DNA from: Dendrocalamus latiflorus
Taxonomy: Eukaryota > Streptophyta > Magnoliopsida > Poales > Poaceae
Assembly: GCA_017311315.1 (NCBI GenBank)
Contig: CM029650.1
Location: forward strand, 25,981,675-26,045,674
Reading direction: 5' to 3'
Length of the DNA: 64,000 bases
Shown here: positions 1-13,182 of the stretch, piece by piece
Position numbering within the stretch: the stretch's first letter is position 1
How the letters are laid out: each line of letters opens with the position of its first letter
Notes under the pieces: generated by a model
Database searches by the model: none
What the model saw: the letters and a program-made list of their open reading frames with translations, nothing else
Told to the model about the DNA's origin: nothing
Translations under genes and position numbers: made by a program

Positions 1-3000
1 GAGTTTGTACACTTTCACCACAAGAGACAATCAACTCATTGCCCCACACGATTCCTTAGAAGTGTGGTTGAGCAGACCATCACAGTGACTTTTCAAAGTA
101 TCTAGTCCTTTCTCTCATCCCACTATATGGGTTTCTCCCATTTGCGATGGGTCCCATCTAATTGCACGGGATGTTTCTCACTGCTACTAGCGTACGGGCT
201 TCCCTCCCCTCTGCGCTAGTACGACTGAGAAACTTCACCCTACCTGGTGTCCCTTCAGGCCCCCTTGCCATAGCATAACCCCATCAATCCACTACCAGTG
301 AGATGAGTCCGGGATTTCGATAAGTCTACTTAGCCAAGTTGTACTTTACAGACTTGTGGTTGTACTGTTTTACATAGGAGGTCATGACAAGATTCAGTCC
401 TTATTGGTATCTGGGCGGTTCTACCACAAACCACACTCTCGTGCACCGCTGCACCATACCCCCGAACCAATCGCCCAGATAAATAAGCAAGTTGAGGTTT
501 TTGGGAGCATAAAATAACAATGTCAACAAATATCAGTCATTTCCACTATGACTGCCCAACCAATTTTTCTCAGTATTAAAAAGTGATGCTTGGGCGCTCT
601 CGCGCCCATGAGTACCTAAACAATACTAAGCATGGCATATATTTAGGGACTTATTTTCCAAAAGGTTACTATTATAATTTTGCTACGGCGACAAGGTTCA
701 CACATTCAAATATTCCAAAGGAGGTGTAATATTAATCAAGCAAACAATGGGCATATAACTAAGATCTTAAGTTAAACATGGATTTGCATATAAAATAACA
801 GCATGCAATTTGATAATTTAAACAGAAATAATTTGCGAAAAATGTAGGTTCAACATGATCAAAGTATTGACTCGCCTTGGTCACAGGGGGTGTTTCCTGG
901 ATCGTCTGAAGCTTCTAGTGCTGCTGTCTCTGCCTCCTCCTCTTGTGCTTCGTAAGCTATTTTTAACGCGCGCGAAAATTTGGATAAAAGAAAAAGGCAA
1001 TCAACAACCAATAAACACTCGCCAAAAGACCCAAATAAATTCAACACCCATTTTCTAGTTGCATTTGTTTTGGTGTTATAGAAATCCCATTTTGAGTAGC
1101 TAAAGTTTTAATCATACTCATTTGAATATACTGCATTCTATAGAGATTAATACACAAGGTCTAATTACAAGATTTTACTAATGGTTGATTTTCCATACTC
1201 TTCAATTGATGGGCCATTATTTCATGTGACATTCTCCCTTAGCCCCACTATTACTAAATTCTCTCTCTTGACAAGAACTAGAATAACTACTCATGCTACA
1301 TCTATATCCAAGTGCTACCTTCAATCACATGATATATACATCCACCCTCAAAAGTCCCAAATACTCTTAGTTGTAATCTGTAAAGACTAATACTCAAGAT
1401 CTAAATACAAGATCTTTGCTATTTCATGTGCCACTTAAATTATGTTTAATCATTCATTCTATTTATTTGCTAAAGGTTTAAACAAACTTATTTATTGCAC
1501 AAGCTCATATGTGTACACAGGGACACTCACAGTCGGCTGGTTTCATTGCTACACAGTGGTAATACCAAAAAAAAAATTAAACCCAAAAACCCACACCCGG
1601 CGCGGCGGTGAGGGATCGAACGCGCGCTGCCTGGGTGTATCTTAGCGCCGACGCCGCTAGCCAGGAGGGCATCTCCATCGTTGCTTACATACATAGGGGG
1701 TTATTACCTTTTGAGGTATGTGCTAGCAGAGGCCGGGCAGAGAGAGCCGGAACAAGGGAAGGCTTCGGCGGTGGGCTCGTCGGCGTGAAGGGGCCGGGGA
1801 GGCTCGGGTGGCGGGCGAAATGGAGTCCTTGCGTCCTCGTGAAGATGATGGAGTTGGCGGCGACGGTCGGGAGTCACCGGAGCAGGGCCGGCGGCGTGCG
1901 GTGGCGAAAGTCCGGGAGGGTCGTCGGCGCCGGTGGTGCAGAGCTTTCGGGAGGCTCGGCGGACCGCTCGGTTGTCTTCACGACATCACGGAGAGGCTGT
2001 AGGTAATAGGAATCGGGAAATGGTGGGGCGGTGAGGGAGATGGCTCGGCGGCCGGACTTGGGGAAGAAGGGGGGTTGTGGCGGCGATTTGGGGCGAAATC
2101 TCGATTCTTTTCCTCTGGACGGAGCACGCGAGAAGGGGAGTCCGTAGAGGCCCTCGGTGGCTCTTATAGGCGCGCGAGGAGGGCTGCCCTCGGGAGCTTG
2201 CCCGCGCTGCTGCATCCGGGAGCGCCGAGATCGATGATGGCAGGGCAGGGGAGTCTCGCGGGGTGGACTGGGCATCATGCCACTGCGCTGCGACTGCTGG
2301 TGGCAGGGAGCTCGATCTATCCACCTGGAGAGACGGCTCAGACAGCACGGGAAGGAAAAAGAGAGCCGGCGGCAGCGTGGTGAAGAAAAAGAGAGCAGGG
2401 AGGCACGGCGAACCAATGGGGGAAGGCGACGTCGTCCATCATTTCCGAGGTGAGGCGGAGGAAAGGAGGCGCGGAGGGAAGGGGCGACGTGGAGCTAGCT
2501 TGGCCGCGCAGCGAAGAAAAGAATGGAGGGAAGAAGAAAAACAGCGCTGGCAGGGGGAGGGCTCTCGGGCGGAAGAAGAGAAGAGGAGGTGGGCTGTGCG
2601 CGCCGCTGGGAAGAGAGGTGGGGCTGGGCTGGGCCGATCCGGCCTGGTCTGGCTCCCCTCACATTTTTTTTTTCTGTTTCTTTTTATTGTTGCTTTTACA
2701 TGTGACTATGTATGTGTACATATGTATATATATATACATACCCTGGTATATACATGCATACTTAGCTGTATCTATTTTCTGGGTTATGCACATATCTACT
2801 CTATTTACACATACATACATTTACATATATGTTTATTTGCTTACTTCTCCACCTAGTTTTCATGTATACACATATATTGGTATTCTTATGTGTCTGCATA
2901 CATGGGTAAATGCTGGCCTCTTTAAATTTGCTTGCCATTATTTTTAGGGATGAGATTTCATGCTTAGTTACATTTTCTCCTCTGGTATTTTATGGATCAT

Positions 3001-3209
3001 CTTTTCAGATTCTTAATTTAGATTTTTAAATCTCTACCATTTAAATATAGCTACTTATTTTGATCCAATTTAGCTTTAAAAACCTTTTGCCAAACTTCCA
3101 GGAAAAAGAAAGAAAAAGAAATCCTTGTAAATCAAAATGCAACTGTTATTATATTGCAAAATAACCAACAACTTTACATTTTTCCTAATACCATTTTCAG
3201 GATGTTACA
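1..3209 (-). repeat. 3' LTR (partial) of Tekay-type Ty3/gypsy retrotransposon
   Basis: This block repeats 9974-13182 at a constant offset of 9973 bases, and the stretches and reading frames I compared are identical. It ends with GATGTTACA at 3209, so the minus-strand LTR begins TGTAACATC. The first 873 bases (by position in the other copy) lie before the window. It has a GC-rich, purine-heavy core at about 1600-2660 and AT-rich flanks. The short ORFs in it appear in both copies and resemble no protein I know, so I do not call them genes. Confidence 0.95.
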
Positions 3210-3225
3210 AACCTACCCCCCTTAA
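3210..3225 (-). other. Polypurine tract of the retrotransposon
   Basis: On the minus strand a purine-rich run with a block of six G residues sits directly against the start of the 3' LTR. This is the expected place and composition for the plus-strand primer of reverse transcription. The exact edges are inferred. Confidence 0.75.
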
Positions 3226-3250
3226 AAGAATCTCGACCCCGAGATTCAGC

Positions 3251-6200
3251 CTAGCTAGTGAATAGGTCGGGGTAGTCCTTCCGTAACTGATCTTCACGTT
3301 CCCAGGTGGCTTCCTTCTTGGAGTGATGGCTCCATTGCACCCTGCACATGCGGATGGTTTGAGTTCGTGTCCTCTTTTCTACAGTATCCAAGATCCTGAT
3401 TGGACGCTCCTTGTAGGTTAGATCTTTCTCAATTTCGATTGCTTCCATTGGAGCTTGATCCTCTGGCACTCGTAGGCACTTCTTGAGTTGGGACACGTGG
3501 AAGACATCATGTATGTCAGATAGATTGGGAGGTAGTCCCAGCTGATAGGCAACCTCTCCTTTCTTGGCCACTATTGGAAACGGTCCAACATATCGTGGAG
3601 TAAGTTTGCCTTTAACCTTGAAGCGCTTGACTCCTCGCAACGGTGATACCTTCAGATAGACATGATCTCCAACTTCAAAGCTTAGTGGTCTTCTTCTCTT
3701 GTCCGCATAGCTCTTTTGCCTGGACTGTGCTGCTAGCAATCTGTCTCTGATTATGCGAACCTTTTCTTCAGCCTGTTTTAGTGTATCTGGGCCAAAGATA
3801 TAGCCTTCTCCTACTTCCGACCAGTGAAGCGGGGTTCGACACTTTCTCCCATACAATGCTTCAAACGGGGACATTTGAAGACTGGTTTGATAGCTATTAT
3901 TGTAAGCAAACTCAGCATAGGGCAGGCATTTGTCCCATTCTTTTGAGAAATCCAGAGCACAAGCTCGGAGCATGTCTTCCAATATTTGGTTTACCCTCTC
4001 TGTTTGCCCATCTGTCTGAGGGTGGTAGGCAGTGCTGAAATCCAAATGGGTGCCAAGGGCTTCATGTAAGCTAGCCCAGAAGTGCGAGGTAAATTGAGAA
4101 CCTCGATCTGAGACTATCCGCTTTGGTACTCCGTGTAAACACACGATGCGGGACATGTACAGCTCTGCTAGCTTATCTCCTTTGTATGTGGTCTTGACAG
4201 GGATAAAATGCGCAACCTTGGTCAATCTGTCAACTACTACCCATATAGAATCATACCCAGATTTTGTTCGGGGAAATCCAGTAATAAAATCCATTCCGAC
4301 TTCTTCCCATTTCCATTGGGGTACTTGCAATGGTTGTAACAACCCTGCGGGCTTCTGATGTTCTGCCTTCACTCGCTGACACACATCACAGCATGCTACA
4401 TGCTCAGCGATGTCTCTTTTCATGCGAGGCCACCAGCAGAATTGTTTCATGCCGTGGTACATCTTGGTACTTCCAGGGTGGAGAGAGTACGGAGAACTAT
4501 GAGCTTCTCTCAGTATCAAGTCCTTAAGATCCTTTTGATGGGGCACCACGATGCGTGTCCCATACCGCAGAGCACCTTCATCGTCAATTGTCATTTTGGG
4601 AGCCTTCCCTGCTTCCATCAGTCTTTTTATTCTCAAAATGGTTGGATCCTCTTGTTGCGCAGTCATAATCATCTCTTCTATGCTTGATTTGATTTCCATG
4701 GCCGCCAAAGTGCCTTGATCCAAAATCTCCAAATTGAGCGCCAATATCTCTTTGTACAACTCTGGTTGTTGCTCCATAACCATAAGGTTATTGCAATATG
4801 CCTTACGACTCAAGGCGTCAGCTACCACATTAGCCTTGCCCGGGTGGTAGTGAACACTTAAGTCGTAATCCTTGATTAGCTCCAGCCATCTTCTCTGCCT
4901 CAGGTTTAGGTGAGACTGCGTGAAGAAGTACTTGAGGCTCTTGTGATCAGTGTATATGTCACAATGATTTCCGATCAGATAATGTCTCCAAATTTTCAAT
5001 GCATGTACCACGGAAGCCAGTTCCAAATCATGGGTTGGGTAATTGACTTCATGAGGGCGAAGCTGCCTTGACGCATAAGCTACCACTTTGCCTCCTTGCA
5101 TAAGCACAGATCCAAGGCCTTGATGTGAAGCATCACAATATATCTCAAAGTCCTTGCGGACATCTGGCAGGACTAACACAGGGGTGGAGGTTAACCTTTT
5201 CTTTAGTTCTTGAAAGCTTTCCTCACAAGCCTTGGTCCACTCAAATTTTTGCTCTTTCTTGAGTAGCTGGGTCAAGGGCCTGGCAATTCGAGAGAATCCC
5301 TCTATGAATCTTCGGTAGTATCCAGCCAATCCGAGGAAACTGCGCACTTCCGTGACGCTGGTGGGCTGTTGCCATTCCATTACAGCGGCAATCTTAGATG
5401 GGTCAACTGATACTCCCCCAGCGGATACTACATGGCCTAGAAAGCTGATATCCGACAACCAAAACTCGCACTTGCTGAACTTGGCATAAAGCTGGTGCTC
5501 CTTCAGCTTCTCTAATACTAAGCGCAAATGTTCAGCATGCTCTTCTGCGGTCTTGGAGTAGATGAGAATATCGTCAATGAATACCACCACAAACTTATCT
5601 AGGTATTCCATGAAGACCTTATTCATAAGATTCATGAAGTAGGCTGGGGCATTTGTCAGTCCAAAAGACATGACTGTAAATTCATACAGCCCATATCTAG
5701 TGGTGAAAGCAGTCTTTGGAATATCTTCGGGCCTGATCTTCAACTGATGGTAACCTGACCTCAAGTCAATTTTGGAGAATACAGTGGCTCCTCCAAGCTG
5801 GTCAAATAGATCATCAATTCTGGGCAGAGGGTACTTGTTTTTGATGGTCACTTCATTTAAGGCCCGATAATCTACACACATGCGGGCTGTACCATCCTTC
5901 TTTTTCACAAAGATTACCGGAGATCCCCAAGGTGAGGAACTCGGCCTAATAAATCCCTTGCCTTGCAGCTCATATAGTTGTTTCTTTAACTCTTCTAACT
6001 CATCCACAGTCATTCGGTAGGGCCTCTTAGAGATGGGGGCAGCACCGGGCTTTAGGTTGATGACAAATTCCAAATCTCTGTCGGGTGGCATGCCCGGAAG
6101 TTCTTCGGGAAATACTTCGGGGTAATCTTGTACCACTATCATTCCTTCCAACGGTACATCTTCACAATAATAGATTGCCCTACCCCATCGGTACGGGCGG

Positions 6201-7714
6201 TCCACCTTCACTTCTATTGTTAACCCCGGACATTTGGTTAGCTTGACTTTCCTAGTGGCACAACTTATGATCCCTTCATATTTCGCGAGCCAATCCATCC
6301 CTAGTATGATGTCCAGGGTCTGGGAAGGCAAAACTATTAAATCTGCTAGGAAGTCCCATCCTTCCATGGTAATCACTACCCCAGGGCAGACTAAGGTAGC
6401 AGTAATTGGACCAGCTGGTGAACTAAGCACCAATGGTTTCTTTAAAGGATAGGCAGGTAACCCCAATTTATCAGCATACCCTTTTGATATAAATGAATGA
6501 GAAGCCCCTGAATCAAATAATACTTGTACAGGTATAGACTTGACAGAGAACGTACCCATGAGGACTCCCACAGCTTGCTGGGCTTCTTCTGCAGTGATGT
6601 GGTTGACCCGACCACGGTTTGGTACGGCTGAATTTCTACTGGCCTGAGAGCTCTGTTGTCCTCTGCTAGGGGCTGGTGCTTGACCGCGGGCTGGAACATT
6701 CCGCTTGTTGGGGCATTTATTGGCAAAGTGTCCCTTTTCCCCGCAGCTAAAACAATTAAGATTGGCCGCGGGATTGTACTGGCCTCCTGTACGCGGAACT
6801 TGGGATACACTCCCGCCCGGCCGGGAAACTGACGCGGAAGCACCGGATGGGTTGAACCTTGAGAAGGAAGGGTTATTGAAAAACTTCTGGATAAACCTTC
6901 CTTGGGGACGCTGAACTGGCAATTTTCGCTTACGGCTGGCCTCCAAGCTCTTCCTTTCATTTTCCAGAACTAGGGCCTTGTTTACCAGCTGATGGAAGCT
7001 AGCAAAGTCTTGGACTATCAACTGCACCCTTAGTTCCTTACTCATGCCTTCAAAGAATCTATCAATCTTTTCTTCTTCATCTTCCACGTCCTTTGGAGCA
7101 TATCGGGCCAACTGGTTGAACTTGGTAAGGTATTCATTTACTGACATACTCCCTTGCTTTAGAGTGCGAAACTCATTTTTCTTCATTCTCATCACCCCTG
7201 CCGGGATGAAATTTGCCTTAAAAGCGGTCTTGAATTCTGACCAAGGGATAGCTTCGGCATTGCTATCAGTGGTGGCATCCTCTTGGCCTCTAGCAGCCAA
7301 ATAATTCTCCCACCAAGCCGCTGCAGCACCCTGCAGCTGGTGTGCAGCGAACAGAACTTTATCCTCCTCTGCACATTTAATTAATTGCAGTTTTCTCTCA
7401 ATATCCCGAAGCCAGTCTTCAGCTTCAAGTGGTTCTTCTGCCGCTGTAAATGTTATTGGCCTTGTCCTTTGGAAATCTCCTAAGTCAGCTTTGTGCCCTC
7501 CTTGGCTTCCTTGCTGCCCCGCATATATGGCTTGTAAAAGCTGGGTTTGCTGTGCCATAACTTGGGCCATTGTAGGGTGTTCCGGAGGATTTGGAAGGTC
7601 ATCATTATCGTGATCCTGGTTTCTGCCCTGGTCTTCAGGCAAAACCCCGTGTGCTGAGTCTATCTCGGCTTGGTGAGTATTGGCCTGGGCCCTGGTGGTC
7701 CTTCGACTGGCCAT
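3251..7714 (-). CDS. Ty3/gypsy gag-pol polyprotein, intact single ORF, chromodomain (Tekay/Del) type
   Basis: An uninterrupted 1487-residue ORF encodes the structural and replicative proteins of an LTR retrotransposon. The order is gag (about 70-260), a CCHC zinc knuckle at 321-334, an aspartic protease with DSGASHSF at 401, reverse transcriptase with the FIDD box at 712-715, and RNase H with acidic residues D861, E898, D923 and D966. The integrase follows, with an HHCC finger (CDVC at 1109-1112) and a D1142, D1203, E1239 core, then a C-terminal chromodomain-like segment from about 1437. The protease-RT-RNaseH-integrase order identifies Ty3/gypsy; the chromodomain points to the Tekay/Del group. 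All catalytic residues looked for are present and there is no stop or frameshift, so the element may be competent. Gag and pol share one frame, so no frameshifting is needed. The ATG at 7714 is the first before a typical gag N-terminus. Confidence 0.97.
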   Translation of the reverse strand: MASRRTTRAQANTHQAEIDSAHGVLPEDQGRNQDHDNDDLPNPPEHPTMAQVMAQQTQLLQAIYAGQQGSQGGHKADLGDFQRTRPITFTAAEEPLEAEDWLRDIERKLQLIKCAEEDKVLFAAHQLQGAAAAWWENYLAARGQEDATTDSNAEAIPWSEFKTAFKANFIPAGVMRMKKNEFRTLKQGSMSVNEYLTKFNQLARYAPKDVEDEEEKIDRFFEGMSKELRVQLIVQDFASFHQLVNKALVLENERKSLEASRKRKLPVQRPQGRFIQKFFNNPSFSRFNPSGASASVSRPGGSVSQVPRTGGQYNPAANLNCFSCGEKGHFANKCPNKRNVPARGQAPAPSRGQQSSQASRNSAVPNRGRVNHITAEEAQQAVGVLMGTFSVKSIPVQVLFDSGASHSFISKGYADKLGLPAYPLKKPLVLSSPAGPITATLVCPGVVITMEGWDFLADLIVLPSQTLDIILGMDWLAKYEGIISCATRKVKLTKCPGLTIEVKVDRPYRWGRAIYYCEDVPLEGMIVVQDYPEVFPEELPGMPPDRDLEFVINLKPGAAPISKRPYRMTVDELEELKKQLYELQGKGFIRPSSSPWGSPVIFVKKKDGTARMCVDYRALNEVTIKNKYPLPRIDDLFDQLGGATVFSKIDLRSGYHQLKIRPEDIPKTAFTTRYGLYEFTVMSFGLTNAPAYFMNLMNKVFMEYLDKFVVVFIDDILIYSKTAEEHAEHLRLVLEKLKEHQLYAKFSKCEFWLSDISFLGHVVSAGGVSVDPSKIAAVMEWQQPTSVTEVRSFLGLAGYYRRFIEGFSRIARPLTQLLKKEQKFEWTKACEESFQELKKRLTSTPVLVLPDVRKDFEIYCDASHQGLGSVLMQGGKVVAYASRQLRPHEVNYPTHDLELASVVHALKIWRHYLIGNHCDIYTDHKSLKYFFTQSHLNLRQRRWLELIKDYDLSVHYHPGKANVVADALSRKAYCNNLMVMEQQPELYKEILALNLEILDQGTLAAMEIKSSIEEMIMTAQQEDPTILRIKRLMEAGKAPKMTIDDEGALRYGTRIVVPHQKDLKDLILREAHSSPYSLHPGSTKMYHGMKQFCWWPRMKRDIAEHVACCDVCQRVKAEHQKPAGLLQPLQVPQWKWEEVGMDFITGFPRTKSGYDSIWVVVDRLTKVAHFIPVKTTYKGDKLAELYMSRIVCLHGVPKRIVSDRGSQFTSHFWASLHEALGTHLDFSTAYHPQTDGQTERVNQILEDMLRACALDFSKEWDKCLPYAEFAYNNSYQTSLQMSPFEALYGRKCRTPLHWSEVGEGYIFGPDTLKQAEEKVRIIRDRLLAAQSRQKSYADKRRRPLSFEVGDHVYLKVSPLRGVKRFKVKGKLTPRYVGPFPIVAKKGEVAYQLGLPPNLSDIHDVFHVSQLKKCLRVPEDQAPMEAIEIEKDLTYKERPIRILDTVEKRTRTQTIRMCRVQWSHHSKKEATWEREDQLRKDYPDLFTS

Positions 7715-8019
7715 CTGCAGTTATAATTCCGTAATTTATTACTAATACTAGGCAACTAAAAGAGGAATACCACTCCATACGAAAAGACCAATAGAAGCAA
7801 AATACGAGGTAATTCACAACATAAAACATACATTAAACATACATTACCACATAGCCAGCATTTTTAAAGTTCTAGACCAAGCTGGACTTACAAAACACAC
7901 CACATAACACACATAGAGTTCATAATTATACATCACCAGACTAAGAAACTAGCAAAAGTAATACCACCGCAACTGAGGAAACCTGCATCTACCGCTGCTG
8001 CCCACACACTACAAGCGTC
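7715..8019 (-). other. Spacer between upstream ORF and gag of the retrotransposon
   Basis: These 305 bases lie within the element leader, between the stop of the upstream ORF (8020) and the gag start (7714). They are AT-rich with no convincing coding frame. If the upstream ORF is translated, gag would need reinitiation, a separate or spliced transcript, or leaky scanning. Confidence 0.6.
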
Positions 8020-8880
8020 CTACTCCTCCATAGGTCCAACACTGGGACTGGAGGGACTATCGCCCGGCGACTCGGAACGGGAGCGACTGCCACTGAACTC
8101 GGAGGGGTCAGTGTCGGAGCGGGAGCAAGAACGACTACGGCTGCGGCCACGGCGGGCCTCTCCACGGCGCAATGCGGTCTGCGGCCCCGGGGGCCGTGTG
8201 CTCTTACGAGCAGTAAGTCTGGTGCGTAGTCCCCCTGAGCCAGGCGGGGGTGGAGCTGGGGCCGAAACCTGCGTAGGAGCCTGCGGGATCTGGGCACGTG
8301 CAGTAGCAGTCTCCGCCTTGGCCTCCGCCAAGGCCGCCTCGCACGCGGCAAGTCGCTCACGCAGGGACTCCGCCTCAGTGTGGGTGGCGTGCAGGCGCTC
8401 ACGCAGCGTCGTGATCTCCTCCTGAGCCCTGACGTGGATCGTCCCCAGCGCCCGGGTGAGGTCCACCTGGTGTGTCAGCCTCGGGTCGTCCTCCATATCG
8501 GGGATGAGGATCTCGTCGAAGCGGTCGCCCTCTCGGCGCAGCAGGTAGTAGCAAAAAGGAGTCCTCCGAAGCGCGAGTCCCTGAAGATCGCAGAGGCGGG
8601 CCACAGCCAAACGGGCTGCGTCCTGGAGTGCTGCGGTAGTGGTGCCCCTCCTATGGATAGCCGGAAAAACGTGAGGAGGGTCCCTCTCGTCCTTGGCGTC
8701 GATGTAGACCTCCATAAGCCAAGACTCGTCTGCTCCAACTCTAGTCCTCTTGCCCCTGTAAATGGGCGGCTTCTTGTAGCCCAGGTAGTGGAGAAGTCTG
8801 CGAAGCAGGCTCGCAAACTCTCCCTCCCTCACGCCATGGGCTAAAAAGTCCCAGTGCCCCTCGACGGCGGCTCCTGCCAT
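8020..8880 (-). CDS. Extra ORF upstream of gag in the retrotransposon (unknown function)
   Basis: A 286-residue ORF lies between the primer-binding site and gag, on the same strand. I do not recognise an enzymatic domain. The N-terminal half (about 1-150) looks globular. Residues about 150-195 are rich in Glu, Ala, Leu and Arg and look like a coiled coil. Then follow a proline-rich linker and a C-terminal Arg/Ser-rich, low-complexity acidic-serine tail (about 225-286). Its GC content is far above that of gag-pol, suggesting a different origin, possibly a captured host sequence. Accessory ORFs before gag are known in some rice gypsy elements, so the position is not unique. It could be an RNA- or chromatin-binding accessory protein, but that is a guess from the RS-like tail. 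Confidence 0.7.
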   Translation of the reverse strand: MAGAAVEGHWDFLAHGVREGEFASLLRRLLHYLGYKKPPIYRGKRTRVGADESWLMEVYIDAKDERDPPHVFPAIHRRGTTTAALQDAARLAVARLCDLQGLALRRTPFCYYLLRREGDRFDEILIPDMEDDPRLTHQVDLTRALGTIHVRAQEEITTLRERLHATHTEAESLRERLAACEAALAEAKAETATARAQIPQAPTQVSAPAPPPPGSGGLRTRLTARKSTRPPGPQTALRRGEARRGRSRSRSCSRSDTDPSEFSGSRSRSESPGDSPSSPSVGPMEE

Positions 8881-9099
8881 CTGCAGGTTACAACACTTAC
8901 GTTAGTAACTTTTTTTTTTAAAAAAAAATAATCAACTGAAAAGTAGACTAGAACAGATCTAAGAAGGATACGAACAGCAATAATACTTTATATTTTTATA
9001 AGTTCCTTTTTGTAGAGGTTTAAAAATTAAGTCCCTAAGACCCTTCTAACGACCATTCTAAGGCTTTTACCCTACAGTCGTATGCTCTGATACCAGCGC
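8881..9099 (-). other. 5' leader of the retrotransposon
   Basis: An untranslated leader between the 5' LTR and the upstream ORF. It contains A/T homopolymers near 8910-8930 and the primer-binding site at its 5' end. No other coding content is seen. Confidence 0.75.
9082..9095 (-). promoter_or_regulatory. Primer-binding site complementary to initiator methionine tRNA
   Basis: On the minus strand this reads TGGTATCAGAGCAT, the usual plant iMet-tRNA primer-binding sequence. It lies four bases (GCGC) after the CA end of the 5' LTR and fixes the element's orientation and LTR boundary. Confidence 0.93.
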
Positions 9100-12000
9100 T
9101 GTCAGACCCGGATTTTTCAATCCGAATCTACTGTGTTTTACTGCACTAATCCCTGGATCAGTAGTTAGTGCACACAGGTACATAGCTGGATCATGTCATA
9201 CATCGCATATTAATATTACAGAAGTTGAAATACACCACATCGGGTGACAGTTTACAAAAGGCCGCTTTGGCCAAATATCATCATTACAGTCATACAGCGG
9301 AAACGGTAGCAAAAGTAAGCCCAAGACCACAGGCAAGCGACTGGAAGGGTAATGTGTGCAATATATATTACCGGGATTCCGGAATATACGTGCACACAAA
9401 GCCACGGGTCTACTTGTCTATGGCTAGCAAAACGAAGCCTACGCCCTAATCTCCTTCGTTGGATATTCCTTCAGTGACAGGGGTGTCTTCGTGAGCATAG
9501 TGATCCCGCGTCCCTGTTTCTGTATTATGTCGCAAAAGCGAGCATGAGCACTCCGACCCCGTGCTCAGCGAGTCAACACACAGAATGCAATATTTAACAT
9601 GTATGGCTAATCAAAGAATGGCTTGGGCTCATTTTATTTTGCGAAGAGTGCTTTTGAATACAATTATATAAAAATTCCTAAGACCTAGCATTTTGAACAA
9701 AAGCATAATGTTCAAGAACATGCAATAATACTAGCGATCCAGATTCCATCCACCGTTACATGGCATCTGCACCATATAGCAATGTTTCAGCGTTATAGCC
9801 GCTTAACTTACCACTGGGACGACACCCAGGACAATTCCAAACCAGGGCAGTCCATCGCCCTTTCACTTTTCCATTCCACCCACAAAACATTTTGAAATAG
9901 AACTATATCTGGTTAAGTTCCCATGTCCGCCCTTGACCGTGGGCACGGCTATTCGAATAGTTTTGACTCTGCAGAGTTTGTACACTTTCACCACAAGAGA
10001 CAATCAACTCATTGCCCCACACGATTCCTTAGAAGTGTGGTTGAGCAGACCATCACAGTGACTTTTCAAAGTATCTAGTCCTTTCTCTCATCCCACTATA
10101 TGGGTTTCTCCCATTTGCGATGGGTCCCATCTAATTGCACGGGATGTTTCTCACTGCTACTAGCGTACGGGCTTCCCTCCCCTCTGCGCTAGTACGACTG
10201 AGAAACTTCACCCTACCTGGTGTCCCTTCAGGCCCCCTTGCCATAGCATAACCCCATCAATCCACTACCAGTGAGATGAGTCCGGGATTTCGATAAGTCT
10301 ACTTAGCCAAGTTGTACTTTACAGACTTGTGGTTGTACTGTTTTACATAGGAGGTCATGACAAGATTCAGTCCTTATTGGTATCTGGGCGGTTCTACCAC
10401 AAACCACACTCTCGTGCACCGCTGCACCATACCCCCGAACCAATCGCCCAGATAAATAAGCAAGTTGAGGTTTTTGGGAGCATAAAATAACAATGTCAAC
10501 AAATATCAGTCATTTCCACTATGACTGCCCAACCAATTTTTCTCAGTATTAAAAAGTGATGCTTGGGCGCTCTCGCGCCCATGAGTACCTAAACAATACT
10601 AAGCATGGCATATATTTAGGGACTTATTTTCCAAAAGGTTACTATTATAATTTTGCTACGGCGACAAGGTTCACACATTCAAATATTCCAAAGGAGGTGT
10701 AATATTAATCAAGCAAACAATGGGCATATAACTAAGATCTTAAGTTAAACATGGATTTGCATATAAAATAACAGCATGCAATTTGATAATTTAAACAGAA
10801 ATAATTTGCGAAAAATGTAGGTTCAACATGATCAAAGTATTGACTCGCCTTGGTCACAGGGGGTGTTTCCTGGATCGTCTGAAGCTTCTAGTGCTGCTGT
10901 CTCTGCCTCCTCCTCTTGTGCTTCGTAAGCTATTTTTAACGCGCGCGAAAATTTGGATAAAAGAAAAAGGCAATCAACAACCAATAAACACTCGCCAAAA
11001 GACCCAAATAAATTCAACACCCATTTTCTAGTTGCATTTGTTTTGGTGTTATAGAAATCCCATTTTGAGTAGCTAAAGTTTTAATCATACTCATTTGAAT
11101 ATACTGCATTCTATAGAGATTAATACACAAGGTCTAATTACAAGATTTTACTAATGGTTGATTTTCCATACTCTTCAATTGATGGGCCATTATTTCATGT
11201 GACATTCTCCCTTAGCCCCACTATTACTAAATTCTCTCTCTTGACAAGAACTAGAATAACTACTCATGCTACATCTATATCCAAGTGCTACCTTCAATCA
11301 CATGATATATACATCCACCCTCAAAAGTCCCAAATACTCTTAGTTGTAATCTGTAAAGACTAATACTCAAGATCTAAATACAAGATCTTTGCTATTTCAT
11401 GTGCCACTTAAATTATGTTTAATCATTCATTCTATTTATTTGCTAAAGGTTTAAACAAACTTATTTATTGCACAAGCTCATATGTGTACACAGGGACACT
11501 CACAGTCGGCTGGTTTCATTGCTACACAGTGGTAATACCAAAAAAAAAATTAAACCCAAAAACCCACACCCGGCGCGGCGGTGAGGGATCGAACGCGCGC
11601 TGCCTGGGTGTATCTTAGCGCCGACGCCGCTAGCCAGGAGGGCATCTCCATCGTTGCTTACATACATAGGGGGTTATTACCTTTTGAGGTATGTGCTAGC
11701 AGAGGCCGGGCAGAGAGAGCCGGAACAAGGGAAGGCTTCGGCGGTGGGCTCGTCGGCGTGAAGGGGCCGGGGAGGCTCGGGTGGCGGGCGAAATGGAGTC
11801 CTTGCGTCCTCGTGAAGATGATGGAGTTGGCGGCGACGGTCGGGAGTCACCGGAGCAGGGCCGGCGGCGTGCGGTGGCGAAAGTCCGGGAGGGTCGTCGG
11901 CGCCGGTGGTGCAGAGCTTTCGGGAGGCTCGGCGGACCGCTCGGTTGTCTTCACGACATCACGGAGAGGCTGTAGGTAATAGGAATCGGGAAATGGTGGG

Positions 12001-13182
12001 GCGGTGAGGGAGATGGCTCGGCGGCCGGACTTGGGGAAGAAGGGGGGTTGTGGCGGCGATTTGGGGCGAAATCTCGATTCTTTTCCTCTGGACGGAGCAC
12101 GCGAGAAGGGGAGTCCGTAGAGGCCCTCGGTGGCTCTTATAGGCGCGCGAGGAGGGCTGCCCTCGGGAGCTTGCCCGCGCTGCTGCATCCGGGAGCGCCG
12201 AGATCGATGATGGCAGGGCAGGGGAGTCTCGCGGGGTGGACTGGGCATCATGCCACTGCGCTGCGACTGCTGGTGGCAGGGAGCTCGATCTATCCACCTG
12301 GAGAGACGGCTCAGACAGCACGGGAAGGAAAAAGAGAGCCGGCGGCAGCGTGGTGAAGAAAAAGAGAGCAGGGAGGCACGGCGAACCAATGGGGGAAGGC
12401 GACGTCGTCCATCATTTCCGAGGTGAGGCGGAGGAAAGGAGGCGCGGAGGGAAGGGGCGACGTGGAGCTAGCTTGGCCGCGCAGCGAAGAAAAGAATGGA
12501 GGGAAGAAGAAAAACAGCGCTGGCAGGGGGAGGGCTCTCGGGCGGAAGAAGAGAAGAGGAGGTGGGCTGTGCGCGCCGCTGGGAAGAGAGGTGGGGCTGG
12601 GCTGGGCCGATCCGGCCTGGTCTGGCTCCCCTCACATTTTTTTTTTCTGTTTCTTTTTATTGTTGCTTTTACATGTGACTATGTATGTGTACATATGTAT
12701 ATATATATACATACCCTGGTATATACATGCATACTTAGCTGTATCTATTTTCTGGGTTATGCACATATCTACTCTATTTACACATACATACATTTACATA
12801 TATGTTTATTTGCTTACTTCTCCACCTAGTTTTCATGTATACACATATATTGGTATTCTTATGTGTCTGCATACATGGGTAAATGCTGGCCTCTTTAAAT
12901 TTGCTTGCCATTATTTTTAGGGATGAGATTTCATGCTTAGTTACATTTTCTCCTCTGGTATTTTATGGATCATCTTTTCAGATTCTTAATTTAGATTTTT
13001 AAATCTCTACCATTTAAATATAGCTACTTATTTTGATCCAATTTAGCTTTAAAAACCTTTTGCCAAACTTCCAGGAAAAAGAAAGAAAAAGAAATCCTTG
13101 TAAATCAAAATGCAACTGTTATTATATTGCAAAATAACCAACAACTTTACATTTTTCCTAATACCATTTTCAGGATGTTACA
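9100..13182 (-). repeat. 5' LTR (complete, 4083 bp) of Tekay-type retrotransposon
   Basis: The complete LTR has TG...CA termini: plus-strand TGTCAGACCC at 9100 and GATGTTACA ending at 13182. The left boundary is set by the adjacent primer-binding site. The right boundary is where similarity to the left copy stops (3209 against 13182). Positions 9974-13182 match the left LTR without differences in the parts compared, which implies recent insertion. The base after 13182 belongs to a LINE, so TCCTC (13183-13187) would be the 5-bp target duplication if present at the unseen left end. Confidence 0.96.

Noticed and set aside
1608..2416. Overlapping ORFs of 100-180 codons on both strands in the LTR
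   Set aside because: GC-rich, low-complexity frames present identically in both LTRs, with no domain; treated as non-coding LTR.
9196..9449. Small ORFs in the left part of the 5' LTR
   Set aside because: Lie inside a defined LTR, no domain, no start context.
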